A stretch of 64,000 bases of DNA from Alphaproteobacteria bacterium (GCA_002401455.1 NVTE01000005.1:19182-83181), one strand, 5' to 3'; shown: positions 8,794-21,456, counted from the stretch's first letter. Numbers and translations: made by a program. The notes: generated from the sequence alone by a model not told the origin.

Positions 8794-9996
8794 TTAAAGA
8801 TCAAGCACCAGACGCTGGGGATCTTCGAGACATTCTTTGACCCGCACCAGGAAGGTCACAGCGCCCTTGCCGTCAACCACACGGTGATCATAGCTGAGCG
8901 CCAGATACATCATCGGCTTGATGACGACCTGACCATTTTCAACCATGGCCCGTTCCTTGATGGCATGCATACCGAGGATACCGGACTGGGGCGCATTGAG
9001 GATCGGCGAGGACAGCAGCGAGCCAAAGATCCCGCCGTTGGAGATGGTAAAGGTCCCGCCCTGCATTTCATCCATGCTCAGCTTGCCATCACGGGCGCGG
9101 CCACCCAGGCGGACGATCTCTTTTTCAATGTCAGAGAAGCTGCGGTCCTGGCAATCCCGAACCACCGGCACCACAAGACCCGCCGGGGTGCTGGCAGCAA
9201 TCCCCACATGGTAATAATTCTTGTAGACAATGGAGTCATCACGGACTTCGGCGTTGACCTCTGGAATTTCTTTCAGGGCCTGGACGCAAGCTTTGACGAA
9301 GAACGACATGAAGCCGAGCTTGGAACCATGTTTCTTTTCAAACATTTCTTTATACTGGTTGCGCAGGGCAATCACCGCTGACATATCGACCTCGTTATAG
9401 GTGGTCAGCATGGCGGCGGTATTCTGGGCATCCTTCAGGCGCTTGGCAATGGTCCGGCGCAGGCGGGTCATGGGAACAACTTCTTCCAGGGGCTTGGCAT
9501 CCTGGACGACCGCGCTCACGGTTGTGGTTGCGGCCGGGGCAGCGGTGCCATGCTCAAGGAAATTCAGCACGTCAGCCTTGGTCACGACACCGTCAGGTCC
9601 CGTGCCAACAATCTGGCTCAGGTCGACAGCTTTTTCAGCGGCAACCTTGGCCGCAGACGCCCGGACACCACGGGAAGGCGCTGAGGCTTCAGCGGCCGGA
9701 GCGGCGGCTGGCGCATCGGCCTTGGGTGCCGCTGCCGGCGCAGACGCTTTACCATGGGCAGTTTCATCAATCCGGGCCAGCAGAGCGCCCACATCAACGG
9801 TTTCGCCTTCTTCGGCGATAATTTCGGACAGGGCGCCACTGGCGGTGGCATTCACTTCCAACGCCACCTTGTCGGTTTCCAGCTCACAAATGGGTTCGTC
9901 GACGGCAACCGCGTCCCCCACAGATTTAAACCATTTGCCGACTGTCGCTTCCGTTACGGATTCACCGAGAACGGGAACGTGGATTTCGATGGCCAT
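8794..9996 (-). CDS. sucB: Dihydrolipoyl succinyltransferase, E2 of 2-oxoglutarate dehydrogenase
   Basis: 400 residues. One lipoyl domain at residues 1-75 with the lipoylated Lys in ETDKVALEV (K43), an Ala/Pro-rich linker, a peripheral subunit-binding domain at about 108-148 ([19 protein letters not shown]), and the catalytic core ending in [12 protein letters not shown] (H371, D375). It transfers the succinyl group to CoA. The single lipoyl domain and position after sucA separate it from pyruvate dehydrogenase E2. It lies 41 bp downstream of sucA. Confidence 0.96.
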   Translation of the reverse strand: MAIEIHVPVLGESVTEATVGKWFKSVGDAVAVDEPICELETDKVALEVNATASGALSEIIAEEGETVDVGALLARIDETAHGKASAPAAAPKADAPAAAPAAEASAPSRGVRASAAKVAAEKAVDLSQIVGTGPDGVVTKADVLNFLEHGTAAPAATTTVSAVVQDAKPLEEVVPMTRLRRTIAKRLKDAQNTAAMLTTYNEVDMSAVIALRNQYKEMFEKKHGSKLGFMSFFVKACVQALKEIPEVNAEVRDDSIVYKNYYHVGIAASTPAGLVVPVVRDCQDRSFSDIEKEIVRLGGRARDGKLSMDEMQGGTFTISNGGIFGSLLSSPILNAPQSGILGMHAIKERAMVENGQVVIKPMMYLALSYDHRVVDGKGAVTFLVRVKECLEDPQRLVLDL

Positions 9997-10037
9997 AAGC
10001 CCTACTCCTTTAATGCTCTTTAACTACCCTAAAGAAT

Positions 10038-12980
10038 TTATTTTAATGTCAAAGCCTGGTCGATCAGGTCTTGCTGTTGTTTCACATGACGGCTCATCTG
10101 GCCCGTTGCCGGGGAAGCCGCCGCATTCCGTCCGGCATATTTCGCCCGGCTCGGTGCCATATCACAGTCACTGAGGCTTTCCTCAATCATCGGCTCGATG
10201 AAAGACCAGGCGCCCATGTTCTTAGGTTCTTCCTGACACCAGACCAAAGTCTCGGCATTGGGGAAGCGGGACAGTTCACTGACCATCGCTTCACCCGGAT
10301 AGGGATACAGCTGTTCGACCCGCAGAATATAGGTATCGGCCAGCTCCCGTTTGTCGCGCTCTGCCAGAATCTCAAAATAGACCTTGCCGGAACAGAGGAT
10401 CACCCGTTTGATGTCCTTGTCCGCCTTCAGCTTGATGCTGAGGTCCGGATCGCTCTGGGCCGTATCCCACAACAGACGGTGGAATTCGGTGCCTTCGGCC
10501 ATATCCGACAGCTTGGACACTGACATCTTGTGGCGCAGCAGAGATTTTGGCGTCATCATGATCAGCGGCTTGCGGAACTTGCGTTTCATCTGACGGCGCA
10601 GGATATGATAATAGTTGGCCGGCGTCGTACAGTTGGATACCTGCATGTTATCTTCGGCACAGAGCTGAAGAAAGCGTTCCAGCCGGGCTGATGAATGTTC
10701 CGGCCCCTGGCCTTCATAGCCATGGGGCAGCAGGATCACCAAGCCACTCATGCGCAGCCATTTGGCTTCACCAGAGCAAATGAACTGGTCAAAGATCATC
10801 TGGGCGCCGTTGGCGAAATCGCCGAACTGGGCTTCCCACAGGACCAGGGCATTGGGCTCGGCCATGGTATAACCATATTCAAACCCCAGAACCCCAACCT
10901 CTGACAGGGAACTGTCGATGACCTCAAAGGTGGCATGAGGGTCAGAGCCGTCGGTGACATGTTTCAAGGGCGTGTGACGCTCTTCGGTTTCCTGATCAAT
11001 GAAGACCGAATGCCGATGGGAGAAGGTCCCGCGCTGACTGTCCTGGCCGGACAGACGCACCCGGTGACCCTCGCGGATCAGGGAGCCAAAGGCCAGAGCC
11101 TCGGCTGAGGCCCAGTCAAGACCAGTGCCCTTGTCGAACGTGTTTGCCTTGGCATCCAGAATACGTTTTAGAGTTCTATGGACGTTGAAATTGTCCGGAA
11201 CCGTGCTCAGAACCCGGCCAATATCCCGCAGCTCGTCAATATGAACCCCGGTACCCGCAGAGCGGCGCACATCATCGGAATCCCGCTCATAGCCGGACCA
11301 GCGACCGGCGAACCAGTCCGCCTTGTCGACTTTATAAGTTTCAGCGGCTTTCATCTCCACATCAAGATAACTGGCCACATCCCGGACCATCTGGTCAGAT
11401 TGCTCCTGGGTGATCAGGCCTTCGCGGATCAGTCGCTCGGCATAAATCTTGCGGGTGGACTGATGGTTCTTGATGCGTTTGTACATCAGCGGCTGGGTGA
11501 AGGACGGCTCGTCGCCCTCATTATGGCCAAAGCGCCGGTAACAGAACATATCAACCACCACGTCAGACTTGAATCTCTGGCGGAACTCTGTGGCCATTTT
11601 CATGACATAGACCACCGCTTCCGGATCGTCACCATTAACATGGAAAACCGGAGCCTGGACCGCTTTCGCCATATCGGACGGATAGGGGGAGGAGCGGGAA
11701 TAATGCGGTGAGGTGGTGAAGCCAATCTGATTATTGACGATCACATGAATGGTGCCGCCGGTCTGATAACCCTTCAGGCCGCTGAAGGCAAAACATTCCG
11801 CCACCAGTCCCTGACCGGAAAAGGCCGCGTCGCCATGCATCAGTAGGGTCAGGACACTATTTCCCGTGGTATCATGACGGTGGGTCAGCTTGGCCCGGGT
11901 CTTGCCCAGAGCCACCGGATTAACCGCTTCCAGATGGGACGGATTCGGGGTCAGCGACAGATGGACATCATTACCATCGAAGGAGCGGTCAGACGACGCG
12001 CCCAGATGATATTTCACATCGCCAGAGCCTTCCACATCATCGGGCTTATAGGACCCGCCATGGAATTCATGGAAGATCGCCCGGATCGGTTTGCTCATCA
12101 CATTGGCCAGCACATTGAGGCGGCCCCGGTGCGGCATACCGATAATAATTTCTTCAACACCATTCTGACCGCCGGTCTTGATAATAGCTTCCAGGGCCGG
12201 AATCAGGGATTCGCCACCATCAAGGCCAAAGCGTTTGGTGCCAATATATTTTTTTGCCAGATAATGCTCAAAGCCTTCGGCTTCGGCCAGTTTCTGCAGG
12301 ATCGCCATCTTGCCTTCATTGGTAAAATTGATTTCCTTGTCCCGGCCTTCAATGCGCGACTGAATCCAGGCTTTTTCCTCCGGCTCGTTGATATGCATGA
12401 ATTCAACGCCGACGTTGGAACAATAGGTCCGTTTCAGGATCGTCAGAACTTCACGGACGGTGGCCACTTCAAGGCCGAGGACAAAATCCAGAAAGATCGG
12501 TCGATCCATATCAGCGTCATTGAAGCCATAGGTCGCCGGGTCCAGTTCCGTTTGCAGGGGACGGTCTTCCAGCGCCAGGGGATCGAGGGAGGCATGCAGA
12601 TGTCCGCGCACCCGGTAGGTCCGGATCATCATCAGGCAGCGGATGGTATCGGTGGTCGCGGCCCGGATTTCATCTTCGGAGGCGCCGGCTTTCTTTTTCC
12701 GGCTGGGCGTCGGGTCAACATAGCCCGGATCGAGGGCGGCGAGATAATCATCTTCCGTCGACTTGACCTTATGGTCCCAGTCTGACCGTTCCCATGAGGC
12801 ACCAGGTTTTTCAACACCGGCGTTCAACAGGGCCTTGGCGTCTTCTGCCAGACTCTGAAAATAAGTCGCCCAAGAACTATCCACTGAAGTGGGGTCCTTG
12901 GTGTATCGGGCAAAGAGTTCTTCAACGAAGGGCCCACTGGAACCATTGATCACAGATTCCGTCTCCAGATTATTTTGCAT
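10038..12980 (-). CDS. sucA: 2-oxoglutarate dehydrogenase E1 component
   Basis: 980 residues, typical for the homodimeric E1. The N-terminal segment (GPFVEELFARYTKDPTSVD) is the E2-docking region of SucA. The thiamine diphosphate/Mg site is HGDAAFSGQGLVAECF through VNNQIGFTT. MPHRGRLNVLANV and SHLEAVNPV are also diagnostic. It decarboxylates 2-oxoglutarate and hands the succinyl group to SucB lipoate. It sits between sucD (68 bp upstream on this strand) and sucB. Confidence 0.97.
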   Translation of the reverse strand: MQNNLETESVINGSSGPFVEELFARYTKDPTSVDSSWATYFQSLAEDAKALLNAGVEKPGASWERSDWDHKVKSTEDDYLAALDPGYVDPTPSRKKKAGASEDEIRAATTDTIRCLMMIRTYRVRGHLHASLDPLALEDRPLQTELDPATYGFNDADMDRPIFLDFVLGLEVATVREVLTILKRTYCSNVGVEFMHINEPEEKAWIQSRIEGRDKEINFTNEGKMAILQKLAEAEGFEHYLAKKYIGTKRFGLDGGESLIPALEAIIKTGGQNGVEEIIIGMPHRGRLNVLANVMSKPIRAIFHEFHGGSYKPDDVEGSGDVKYHLGASSDRSFDGNDVHLSLTPNPSHLEAVNPVALGKTRAKLTHRHDTTGNSVLTLLMHGDAAFSGQGLVAECFAFSGLKGYQTGGTIHVIVNNQIGFTTSPHYSRSSPYPSDMAKAVQAPVFHVNGDDPEAVVYVMKMATEFRQRFKSDVVVDMFCYRRFGHNEGDEPSFTQPLMYKRIKNHQSTRKIYAERLIREGLITQEQSDQMVRDVASYLDVEMKAAETYKVDKADWFAGRWSGYERDSDDVRRSAGTGVHIDELRDIGRVLSTVPDNFNVHRTLKRILDAKANTFDKGTGLDWASAEALAFGSLIREGHRVRLSGQDSQRGTFSHRHSVFIDQETEERHTPLKHVTDGSDPHATFEVIDSSLSEVGVLGFEYGYTMAEPNALVLWEAQFGDFANGAQMIFDQFICSGEAKWLRMSGLVILLPHGYEGQGPEHSSARLERFLQLCAEDNMQVSNCTTPANYYHILRRQMKRKFRKPLIMMTPKSLLRHKMSVSKLSDMAEGTEFHRLLWDTAQSDPDLSIKLKADKDIKRVILCSGKVYFEILAERDKRELADTYILRVEQLYPYPGEAMVSELSRFPNAETLVWCQEEPKNMGAWSFIEPMIEESLSDCDMAPSRAKYAGRNAAASPATGQMSRHVKQQQDLIDQALTLK

Positions 12981-13048
12981 GTACCAGACTCTTTTTTATG
13001 TAAGTTGATCAGGGTGCAATCCTCAAATCGCACCCTGACCATAATTAA

Positions 13049-13924
13049 CTAACCTTTCAAAATTCCTAACAGAGTTGTGCCAAGCTCCGCTGGCGACTCT
13101 GTAACGGTAATTCCGGCACTGCGCATGGCTTCGATTTTATCTTCAGCACCACCCTTGCCGCCGGAGACAATCGCGCCGGCATGACCCATGGTCCGTCCGG
13201 GAGGCGCTGTCCGACCTGCAATGAAACCAACAACCGGTTTCTTGATCTTGTGGGTCTTGAGGAATTCTGCAGCTTCTTCTTCCGCAGAACCACCAATTTC
13301 ACCGATCATGATGATGCTGTCGGTGCCGTCATCCCGCAGAAAGGCGTCGAGCACGTCAATGAAGTTGGTGCCGTTAACCGGGTCACCACCAATGCCGACG
13401 CAGGTGCTCTGACCCAAGCCAACCGCTGTGGTCTGACCAACAGCTTCATAGGTCAAGGTACCGGAGCGGGACACGATGCCCACACGGCCAGGGTTGTGAA
13501 TGTGACCGGGCATGATGCCGATCTTGCATTCACCCGGCGTGATCACACCCGGACAGTTTGGTCCAACCAGACGGGTCTTGGAGCCTTCGAGGGCCCGCTT
13601 TACTTTGACCATGTCAAGTACCGGAATACCTTCGGTAATACAGACGGCAAGCTCGATTCCCGCATCAATGGCTTCCAGGATCGCATCGGCCGCGAAGGGC
13701 GGTGGCACATAAATTACAGAAGCCGTGGCACCGGCAACGGATACCGCTTCGTCAACTGTGTTGAAAACCGGCAGGTCAAGGTGGACCGTGCCGCCTTTAC
13801 CTGGAGTCACGCCACCAACCATTTTGGTGCCGTAAGCAATCGCCTGTTCGGAATGGAAAGTACCCTGCGCGCCGGTGAAGCCCTGACAGATTACTTTGGT
13901 TTCGGCATTAATAAAAATCGACAT
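13049..13924 (-). CDS. sucD: Succinyl-CoA synthetase alpha subunit
   Basis: 291 residues. Binds CoA and carries the phospho-His used in substrate-level phosphorylation; that His is in [11 protein letters not shown] (about H248). The CoA-binding start [19 protein letters not shown] and the [21 protein letters not shown] segment are standard. The ATG overlaps the sucC stop by one base (TGATG), consistent with coupled translation of the two subunits. Confidence 0.97.
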   Translation of the reverse strand: MSIFINAETKVICQGFTGAQGTFHSEQAIAYGTKMVGGVTPGKGGTVHLDLPVFNTVDEAVSVAGATASVIYVPPPFAADAILEAIDAGIELAVCITEGIPVLDMVKVKRALEGSKTRLVGPNCPGVITPGECKIGIMPGHIHNPGRVGIVSRSGTLTYEAVGQTTAVGLGQSTCVGIGGDPVNGTNFIDVLDAFLRDDGTDSIIMIGEIGGSAEEEAAEFLKTHKIKKPVVGFIAGRTAPPGRTMGHAGAIVSGGKGGAEDKIEAMRSAGITVTESPAELGTTLLGILKG

Positions 13925-15093
13925 CAGGAAGCCTCCTTCACAGCATTTACAACTTTTTGAGCCGCATCACCCATATCGTCCGCAGATATGATCGGCAGGC
14001 CACTGTCAGCCAAAATTTGTTTACCCAGTTCAACATTGGTGCCAGCAAGGCGCACCACCAGAGGCACAGAAAGAGAGACTTCTTTCGCCGCTGCAACAAC
14101 ACCTTCGGCAATCACATCACAGCGCATGATGCCACCGAAGATATTGACCAGAATACCTTCGACATTGCTGTCGCTGAGGATAATTTTGAAAGCTTCAGTA
14201 ACGCGCTCTTTAGTCGCCCCGCCGCCAACGTCAAGGAAGTTGGCCGGTGAGCCGCCTTTGAGTTTGATGATGTCCATGGTCGCCATGGCCAGGCCCGCGC
14301 CGTTGACCATGCAGCCGATGCTGCCGTCGAGCTTGATGTAGTTCAGCTCATGCTTGGCGGCTTCCAGCTCCATAGGATCTTCTTCGTCCGGATCGCGCAG
14401 TTCAACAACGTCAGGATGACGGAACAGGCTGTTGGCATCAAAACCCATTTTGGCGTCGAGCACAACGATATCATCGTCGGCGGTCACCACCAGCGGGTTG
14501 ATTTCCAGCATGGCAGCATCTTTGGCCATGAAGGCTTCATAGAGGCTGGCGATAACCTTGGCAGCCTTACCGGCAACCTTGCCTTCCAGACCCAGGCCAA
14601 ACGCCACTTTCCGGCAATGGAAGCCAGAAAGGCCAGAGGCCGGATCAATGGAAATGGTGACAATTTTTTCAGGTGTTTCAGCCGCGACTTCTTCGATGTC
14701 CATGCCACCTTCAGAGGAGGCCATGATCGCAACCCGGCTTGACACACGGTCGACCAGAATGCTGACATAAAGTTCATTGGCAATGTTACAGCCGTCTTCG
14801 ATATAAACCCGTTTGACTTCTTTGCCTTCAGGGCCGGTCTGATGTGTGACCAAGGTCATGCCGATCATCTCACCGGCAATCTTTTTCACTTCTTCCACGG
14901 ATTTGACGACTTTAACGCCGCCACCCTTGCCACGTCCACCGGCATGGATCTGGGCTTTAACCACCCAGATCGGTCCGCCAATATCCTTGGCAATCTGCTC
15001 GGCTTCCTGTGCCGTATAGGCGACACCACCCTGCAATACAGGGGCTCCGAACGTTTTCAACAGGCCTTTGGCCTGATATTCATGAATGTTCAT
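13924..15093 (-). CDS. sucC: Succinyl-CoA synthetase beta subunit
   Basis: 389 residues, normal length. N-terminal ATP-grasp domain ([39 protein letters not shown]) and C-terminal CoA-ligase domain ([33 protein letters not shown]). It supplies the nucleotide site of the enzyme that converts succinyl-CoA to succinate. 36 bp after mdh and fused translationally to sucD by the one-base overlap. ATP versus GTP preference cannot be fixed from what I can see. Confidence 0.97.
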   Translation of the reverse strand: MNIHEYQAKGLLKTFGAPVLQGGVAYTAQEAEQIAKDIGGPIWVVKAQIHAGGRGKGGGVKVVKSVEEVKKIAGEMIGMTLVTHQTGPEGKEVKRVYIEDGCNIANELYVSILVDRVSSRVAIMASSEGGMDIEEVAAETPEKIVTISIDPASGLSGFHCRKVAFGLGLEGKVAGKAAKVIASLYEAFMAKDAAMLEINPLVVTADDDIVVLDAKMGFDANSLFRHPDVVELRDPDEEDPMELEAAKHELNYIKLDGSIGCMVNGAGLAMATMDIIKLKGGSPANFLDVGGGATKERVTEAFKIILSDSNVEGILVNIFGGIMRCDVIAEGVVAAAKEVSLSVPLVVRLAGTNVELGKQILADSGLPIISADDMGDAAQKVVNAVKEAS

Positions 15094-15129
15094 CTGATTC
15101 TAACCTTTTGATTATTATTCAACTACACA

Positions 15130-16495
<1,366 letters not shown>

Positions 16496-17668
16496 TTATA
16501 CAGCGTGACCGCGGGCGAGATAGTCCCGGCTCTGCATTTCAATCAACCGGGAGACGGTACGCTGAAATTCAAATTTCCCATGGCCTTCCTGATACAGATC
16601 TTCTGGTGCTACTTCAGCACAACAAAGAAATTTGACATTATTTTCATAGAGCACATCGATGAAGGTGACAAAGCGTTTGGCCTCATTACGGTTTTCCGGG
16701 CCCAGGCGCGGAATACCGACCATGATCACCGTATGATAATGCCAGGCGATCTGTAGGTAATCCGCCGCCCCCAACGCCGCGGCGCAGAGTTTTTTAAAGG
16801 AAAAGACCGCCACCCCCTTATCCGCTATCGGCACCCGGATGGTCCGACCCTGAACCAGAAGCTCTTCCGGCCCGACCTTTGAGCGATCCGCCACCTCATG
16901 GTCGGTCATCTGGTAAAAGGCTTTCGATAGGATCCGGGTCGCTTCCTCCCCCAGGGGATGATGATAGACCGCTATGCCCTTCATTCGCTCCAGCCGATAA
17001 TCTGTCGGGCCATTGAGGCTGACCACATGGAGTTTTTCCTGGATCATGGCGATGGTTGGCAGGAAGAGTTCCCGGTTCAGACCGCCAAGATACAAATCGT
17101 CCGGCGGCCGGTTCGAGGTCAGCACCATCACCACCCCATTGTCCATGAGGTGACTGAACAGCCGGCCCAGGATCATGGCATCGGTGACATCACTGACCTG
17201 AAATTCATCAAAGCACAGCAGCAGGCTATCCTTGGCAATCATGGCCGCCAGTGGCGGAATCGGGTCAGCACCATCCGTGCCATGAAGAGCCTTACGGTCA
17301 GCAGCATCCATATAGCGCCAGTCATGCATCGCCTTGTGAATTTCCAGCATGAAAGCATGAAAATGGACCCGGCGTTTGGTAGCCAGGGGCGCGGTTTCAT
17401 AAAACAGGTCCATGATCATCGACTTGCCGCGCCCGACCTCACCGTGGATATAGAGGCCTTTTGGTCGGGGTAATTTTTGTTTTTTGCTGAAGAACCGGTT
17501 CAGGAATCCACCTCGTGATGCCTGACTGTGCTCATAGCCGGACAGGCTTTGATGCAGCGCGTGCAATCTGCCCACGATGGCTTTTTGATGGGCATCCGGC
17601 CGCAACTCACCGGCGGCCAGCATGTCATTATATTTGCTTAAGGGATCGGTTATCATGGCCCAAGTCAT
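16496..17668 (-). CDS. zapE: ZapE/AFG1-family AAA-type ATPase
   Basis: 390 residues. The Walker A is HGEVGRGKSMIMDLFYE (about residues 75-91) and the Walker B LLCFDEFQVSD. The family hallmarks FHAFMLEIH, LTSNRPPDDLYLGGLNR and FVTFIDVLYE are all present. In E. coli ZapE acts at the division ring; AFG1 homologues act in mitochondrial quality control. The location just upstream of mdh is usual in alphaproteobacteria. The start is ATG 17668; a second Met four codons later is possible. It is separated from mdh by a 403-bp gap, so it is probably a separate transcript. Confidence 0.93.
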   Translation of the reverse strand: MTWAMITDPLSKYNDMLAAGELRPDAHQKAIVGRLHALHQSLSGYEHSQASRGGFLNRFFSKKQKLPRPKGLYIHGEVGRGKSMIMDLFYETAPLATKRRVHFHAFMLEIHKAMHDWRYMDAADRKALHGTDGADPIPPLAAMIAKDSLLLCFDEFQVSDVTDAMILGRLFSHLMDNGVVMVLTSNRPPDDLYLGGLNRELFLPTIAMIQEKLHVVSLNGPTDYRLERMKGIAVYHHPLGEEATRILSKAFYQMTDHEVADRSKVGPEELLVQGRTIRVPIADKGVAVFSFKKLCAAALGAADYLQIAWHYHTVIMVGIPRLGPENRNEAKRFVTFIDVLYENNVKFLCCAEVAPEDLYQEGHGKFEFQRTVSRLIEMQSRDYLARGHAV

Positions 17669-17801
17669 AAAAACAAAATCCGGTAAAATCTATAACAAAA
17701 TCTATTTAGGTCTGTTTTTATACAAGTCAGGCCAATAATTAACCTTTGCTTAACCCGCCCGGTTTTTAATATGGGGTTCCACATATTTAAGAGTCTCTGT
17801 T

Positions 17802-18020
17802 ATGAAAACCTATGAAATCACCCTCTATAATCAGGATGTCAGAAAGGCCCTTGAATCCGGTCATTCCCATACCCAGTATGATGACGCCTGGGCGGATCAG
17901 CACTTTCTGCAGGTAGAGGCCCGGGATATGGCCGAAGCACGGAGAAGAATACAAACCCGTCACCCCGAAAGACAAGGTTTCATCATCGTCGACATCATCG
18001 AAATCCCCGATTTTCAATAA
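17802..18020 (+). CDS. Conserved small protein of unknown function (72 aa)
   Basis: MKTYEITLYNQDVRKALESG opens a soluble protein with no signal peptide or membrane helix. It alternates beta-like (YEITLYN; GFIIVDIIEI) and helical (ARDMAEARRRIQTRH) segments, a simple beta-alpha-beta shape. It reads like a single real gene: its own start region divergent from zapE, normal codon use, and a terminator immediately after the stop. No function can be assigned. The ending IVDIIEIPDF suggests an edge strand used for dimerisation, which is a guess. Confidence 0.7.
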   Translation: MKTYEITLYNQDVRKALESGHSHTQYDDAWADQHFLQVEARDMAEARRRIQTRHPERQGFIIVDIIEIPDFQ

Positions 18021-18050
18021 AAAAAGCCGGACCATCTGATCCAGCTTTTT
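18021..18050. terminator. Bidirectional intrinsic terminator between the 72-aa gene and sdhB
   Basis: AAAAAGC..GGA / TCC..GCTTTTT hairpin with a 4-nt centre. Pairing is better on the minus strand, where two mismatches become G-U pairs, so it probably ends the sdhCDAB transcript as well as the small plus-strand gene. Confidence 0.75.
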
Positions 18051-18087
18051 TAATTCTTAATCTGGTACAACAAGTTACCCCAGACTA

Positions 18088-18870
18088 TCACCCTTGGCGT
18101 TCGACCATCATCTTTTTAATCTCGGCGATGGCTTTGGCCGGGTTCAGGCCTTTGGGGCAGGTGTTGGTACAGTTCATGATCGTGTGACAGCGGTACAGGC
18201 GGAACGGATCTTCCAGATCGTCCAGCCGTTCACCGGTCGCCTCATCACGACTGTCCACCAGCCAGCGATAAGCCTGCAAGAGCACCGCAGGGCCGAGGTA
18301 TTTGTCACTGTTCCACCAATAGCTCGGGCAGCTGGTCGAGCAGCAGGCACAGAGCACACATTCATAGAGCCCGTCCAGCTTGGCACGGTCTTCCGGGCTT
18401 TGCAGCCGTTCGGCCCCACTGGGTGTCGGGCTGACCGTCTGCATCCACGGTTTGATCGAGGAATACTGAGCATAGAAATGGGTCAGGTCGGTGACCAGAT
18501 CCTTGACCACTTCCATATGAGGCAGCGGATAGACATTGATATCGCCCTTGACCTCATCATTGGCCTTGGTACAGGCCAGGGTATTGGTGCCGCCGATATT
18601 CATCGAGCAGGAACCGCAGACCCCTTCCCGGCAGGACCGGCGGAAGGTCAGGGTCGGATCAATCTCATTCTTGATCTTGATCAGACCGTCCAGCACCATC
18701 GGGCCGCATTTGTCCATATCGACTTCATAGGAATCGATGTGCGGGTTTTGCCCATCTTCCTCATTCCAGCGATAGACATTGAAGGTGCGGACGTTGGTCG
18801 CGCTCGCATCCGCTTTATAGGTTTTTCCCTTTTTCACAGTGGAATTTGCGGGAAGTCTGAATTCAGCCAT
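18088..18870 (-). CDS. sdhB: Succinate dehydrogenase iron-sulfur subunit
   Basis: 260 residues. The [2Fe-2S] ligands are C80, C85, C88 and C100 ([14 protein letters not shown]...LAC). The [4Fe-4S] and [3Fe-4S] ligands lie in [12 protein letters not shown] (C171-C181) and [17 protein letters not shown] (C228-C238). It relays electrons from the SdhA flavin to ubiquinone at the membrane anchor. Last gene of sdhCDAB, 16 bp after sdhA. Confidence 0.97.
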   Translation of the reverse strand: MAEFRLPANSTVKKGKTYKADASATNVRTFNVYRWNEEDGQNPHIDSYEVDMDKCGPMVLDGLIKIKNEIDPTLTFRRSCREGVCGSCSMNIGGTNTLACTKANDEVKGDINVYPLPHMEVVKDLVTDLTHFYAQYSSIKPWMQTVSPTPSGAERLQSPEDRAKLDGLYECVLCACCSTSCPSYWWNSDKYLGPAVLLQAYRWLVDSRDEATGERLDDLEDPFRLYRCHTIMNCTNTCPKGLNPAKAIAEIKKMMVERQG

Positions 18871-18886
18871 TTGTTAAGTCCTTCCC

Positions 18887-20674
18887 TTAATACACACGTG
18901 CTTTAGGTTTAATATAGTCGATTTCATCGGTCAGAGTATACTCATGGACCGGACGGTAGGTGATATTCACCTTGCCACCTTCCAGCCGCGCGACCGTATG
19001 CTTCATCCAGGTCTCATCATTGCGGTCGGGATAATCTTCCCGGGCATGAGCGCCACGGCTTTCCTGACGGTTGGCGGCACAATGCATTGTCGTCACCGCA
19101 TGCATCAGGAGATTTTCCAGCTCCAGCGTCTCAATCAGGTCACTGTTCCAGACCAAAGACCGGTCAGACGTTTTAACGTCTTCAAGAAGCTTATAGATCT
19201 CATCAATGGCTTTCGTGCCGGCCTCCAGGGTATCCTGCTGACGGAACACCGCGCAGTTGGCCTGCATCACCCGCTGCATTTTGTCGCGGATGTCGGCGGT
19301 TGAGGTTTTGCCGTCCGCAGTACGGTATTTTTCCAACCGGGTTAGGGCCAGGTCCGCATGATCGTCCGGCAGGGCTTTATGCGCGGTCATCGGTTTGACC
19401 ACTTCGGCCACCCGGTGCGCCGCTGCCCGACCAAAGACCACAAGGTCGATCAGGCTGTTGGAGCCCAGACGGTTCGCGCCGTGGACAGAAACACAAGCCG
19501 CTTCGCCGACCGCCATCAAGCCCGGAACGATCCGGTCCGGATCATCGTCGGTGGGGTTCAGCACTTCACCATGATAGTTACAGCCAATACCGCCCATGTT
19601 GTAATGGGCTGTCGGCACCACAGGGATCGGCTCCTTGGTCACATCAACACCGGCAAAGATACGGGCTGATTCGGAAATGCCCGGCAGACGTTCAGCCAGC
19701 ATTTCAGGGGCCAGATGATCCAGATGCAGGAAGATATGATCTTTATGCTCACCCACACCACGGCCTTCAGAAATCTCAACCGACATCGCCCGGCTGACCA
19801 CGTCACGGGACGCCAGGTCTTTGGCCGATGGGGCATAACGTTCCATGAAGCGTTCGCCTTCGGAATTAACCAGATAGCCGCCTTCGCCGCGGGCACCTTC
19901 GGTAATCAGCACGCCCGCACCGTAAATACCGGTCGGGTGGAACTGAACAAATTCAAGGTCCTGCAGGGGCAGGCCGGCGCGTTGAACCATGCCGCCACCG
20001 TCACCGGTACAGGTATGGGCAGAGGTCGCCGAGAAATAGGTCCGGTTATAACCGCCGGTCGCCAGCACTGTCGTATGAGAGCGGAAGCGATGCAGCTTAC
20101 CGGTATTCATATCCAGGCAGATCACGCCGCGACATTCGCCGTCAACCATGATCAGGTCGATGGCAAAATACTCCACATAGAAGTCAGTGTCATATTTCAG
20201 GGACTGCTGGTACATGCTGTGCAGCATGGCGTGGCCGGTCCGGTCGGCGGCGGCACAAGTCCGCTGGGCCGGAGCCCCTTCACCGAATTCCGTGGTCATG
20301 CCACCAAAAGGCCGCTGATAGATTTTACCGTCTTCGGTCCGGGAGAAAGGCACCCCCATATGTTCCAACTCATAGACCGCATCGGGCGCCTGACGCACCA
20401 TATATTCGATGGCATCCTGGTCACCGAGCCAGTCAGCCCCCTTGACCGTGTCATACATATGCCACTGCCATTTATCGGGACCCATATTGCCGAGCGAGGC
20501 GGCGATACCGCCCTGGGCTGCGACGGTGTGGGACCGGGTGGGGAACACTTTTGAGATACAGGCGGTTTTCAGGCCGCTCTCGGCGATGCCCATGGCAGCC
20601 CGCAGGCCAGCACCACCAGCGCCAATTACAATGGCGTCATAGACGTGATCAATTAATTCGTATGTCTTGCTCAT
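18887..20674 (-). CDS. sdhA: Succinate dehydrogenase flavoprotein subunit
   Basis: 595 residues. The FAD fold is [17 protein letters not shown] (residues 13-29). The His that carries covalent FAD is H49 in SHTVAAQGG. Substrate-site segments [10 protein letters not shown] and [14 protein letters not shown], and the C-terminal [14 protein letters not shown], are all intact. It oxidises succinate to fumarate on the cytoplasmic face of Complex II. 9 bp after sdhD. Confidence 0.97.
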   Translation of the reverse strand: MSKTYELIDHVYDAIVIGAGGAGLRAAMGIAESGLKTACISKVFPTRSHTVAAQGGIAASLGNMGPDKWQWHMYDTVKGADWLGDQDAIEYMVRQAPDAVYELEHMGVPFSRTEDGKIYQRPFGGMTTEFGEGAPAQRTCAAADRTGHAMLHSMYQQSLKYDTDFYVEYFAIDLIMVDGECRGVICLDMNTGKLHRFRSHTTVLATGGYNRTYFSATSAHTCTGDGGGMVQRAGLPLQDLEFVQFHPTGIYGAGVLITEGARGEGGYLVNSEGERFMERYAPSAKDLASRDVVSRAMSVEISEGRGVGEHKDHIFLHLDHLAPEMLAERLPGISESARIFAGVDVTKEPIPVVPTAHYNMGGIGCNYHGEVLNPTDDDPDRIVPGLMAVGEAACVSVHGANRLGSNSLIDLVVFGRAAAHRVAEVVKPMTAHKALPDDHADLALTRLEKYRTADGKTSTADIRDKMQRVMQANCAVFRQQDTLEAGTKAIDEIYKLLEDVKTSDRSLVWNSDLIETLELENLLMHAVTTMHCAANRQESRGAHAREDYPDRNDETWMKHTVARLEGGKVNITYRPVHEYTLTDEIDYIKPKARVY

Positions 20675-20683
20675 TTCCGGACC

Positions 20684-21058
20684 TTACAATGCAATTTTCA
20701 AAACGGAAAAAATAGAACCCACCGCAATCACGGTGCATCCAAACAATATGGAGAACTGAAGAAAAACCTTCATGCCCGCAGTATGGATGTAATCCTCAAC
20801 AACTTCCTGCAGCCCAAGCCGCAGATGATATAGTCCAATGACAATATACAGCAGCATCAGGATCGCAGAGATTGGCGACGCCAGCCAGGCCCGGACGGTG
20901 AAATAATCCGCGCTGGTCATTTGCACGATCGAGGCGACAAACCAGATGGTCAGGGGAATCAGGGCCACGGCGGCAATTTTCTGCATCCACCAGTGATGGG
21001 TGCCACTTCTCGCGGAACCCAGGCCACGCACTTTACTGATCGGGGTATTCATACTCAT
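20684..21058 (-). CDS. sdhD: Succinate dehydrogenase membrane anchor subunit
   Basis: 124 residues, three predicted membrane helices (IAAVALIPLTIWFVASIV; ISAILMLLYIVIGLYHLRLGL; FLQFSILFGCTVIAVGSIFSVL). The N-terminal GSARSGTHHWWMQKIAAVAL and the helix II YHLRLGLQEVVEDYIH are typical of alphaproteobacterial SdhD; the His in YHLRLG fits the haem b position. It anchors SdhAB and forms part of the quinone site. 11 bp after sdhC. Confidence 0.94.
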   Translation of the reverse strand: MSMNTPISKVRGLGSARSGTHHWWMQKIAAVALIPLTIWFVASIVQMTSADYFTVRAWLASPISAILMLLYIVIGLYHLRLGLQEVVEDYIHTAGMKVFLQFSILFGCTVIAVGSIFSVLKIAL

Positions 21059-21069
21059 GTGATTTCTCC

Positions 21070-21456
21070 CTATATCAAACCGTAACCGATGGCCCAGGAC
21101 AGGGCGGTCAAAACCGCCGTACCCAGAAAGACCAACCAGTTAGCCCGGGCCGTGGTTTCAACATCAAACCCCATGCCCATATCCCAGAATAAATGCCGAA
21201 TGCCGTTGCAGAGATGCAGCATCAGGGCCAAAGTGAACCCCATCAGGGCCGCTTTACCGACCAGGCTGCTCATGCAAATCTGAAACTGTTCGTAAGCATC
21301 AGGTCCGCTCGCCAGCGCGATCAGCCACCAGGCCAACAACAAGGTCCCGCCGCCCAGGGCAACGCCCGACGCCCGGTGCAATATGGACAATGCCATATGC
21401 GGGCCCCATTTATATATCTGAAGATGCGGCGACAGGGGCCGCTTTGTGGTTGCCAT
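21070..21456 (-). CDS. sdhC: Succinate dehydrogenase cytochrome b556 subunit
   Basis: 128 residues. PLSPHLQIYKWGPHMALSILHRASGVALG is the family signature (SPHL.IY, then S.LHR.SG at the quinone pocket), and the second His motif is LHLCNGIRHLFWDMG. Three membrane helices are visible. AGAGGG precedes the ATG. First gene of the sdhCDAB operon, with 124 bp to the upstream gene in which the promoter must lie. Confidence 0.95.
   Translation of the reverse strand: MATTKRPLSPHLQIYKWGPHMALSILHRASGVALGGGTLLLAWWLIALASGPDAYEQFQICMSSLVGKAALMGFTLALMLHLCNGIRHLFWDMGMGFDVETTARANWLVFLGTAVLTALSWAIGYGLI

Noticed and set aside
11874..12785. A 303-codon open frame opposite sucA
   Set aside because: Antisense shadow of a highly conserved gene in GC-biased sequence; composition is not protein-like.
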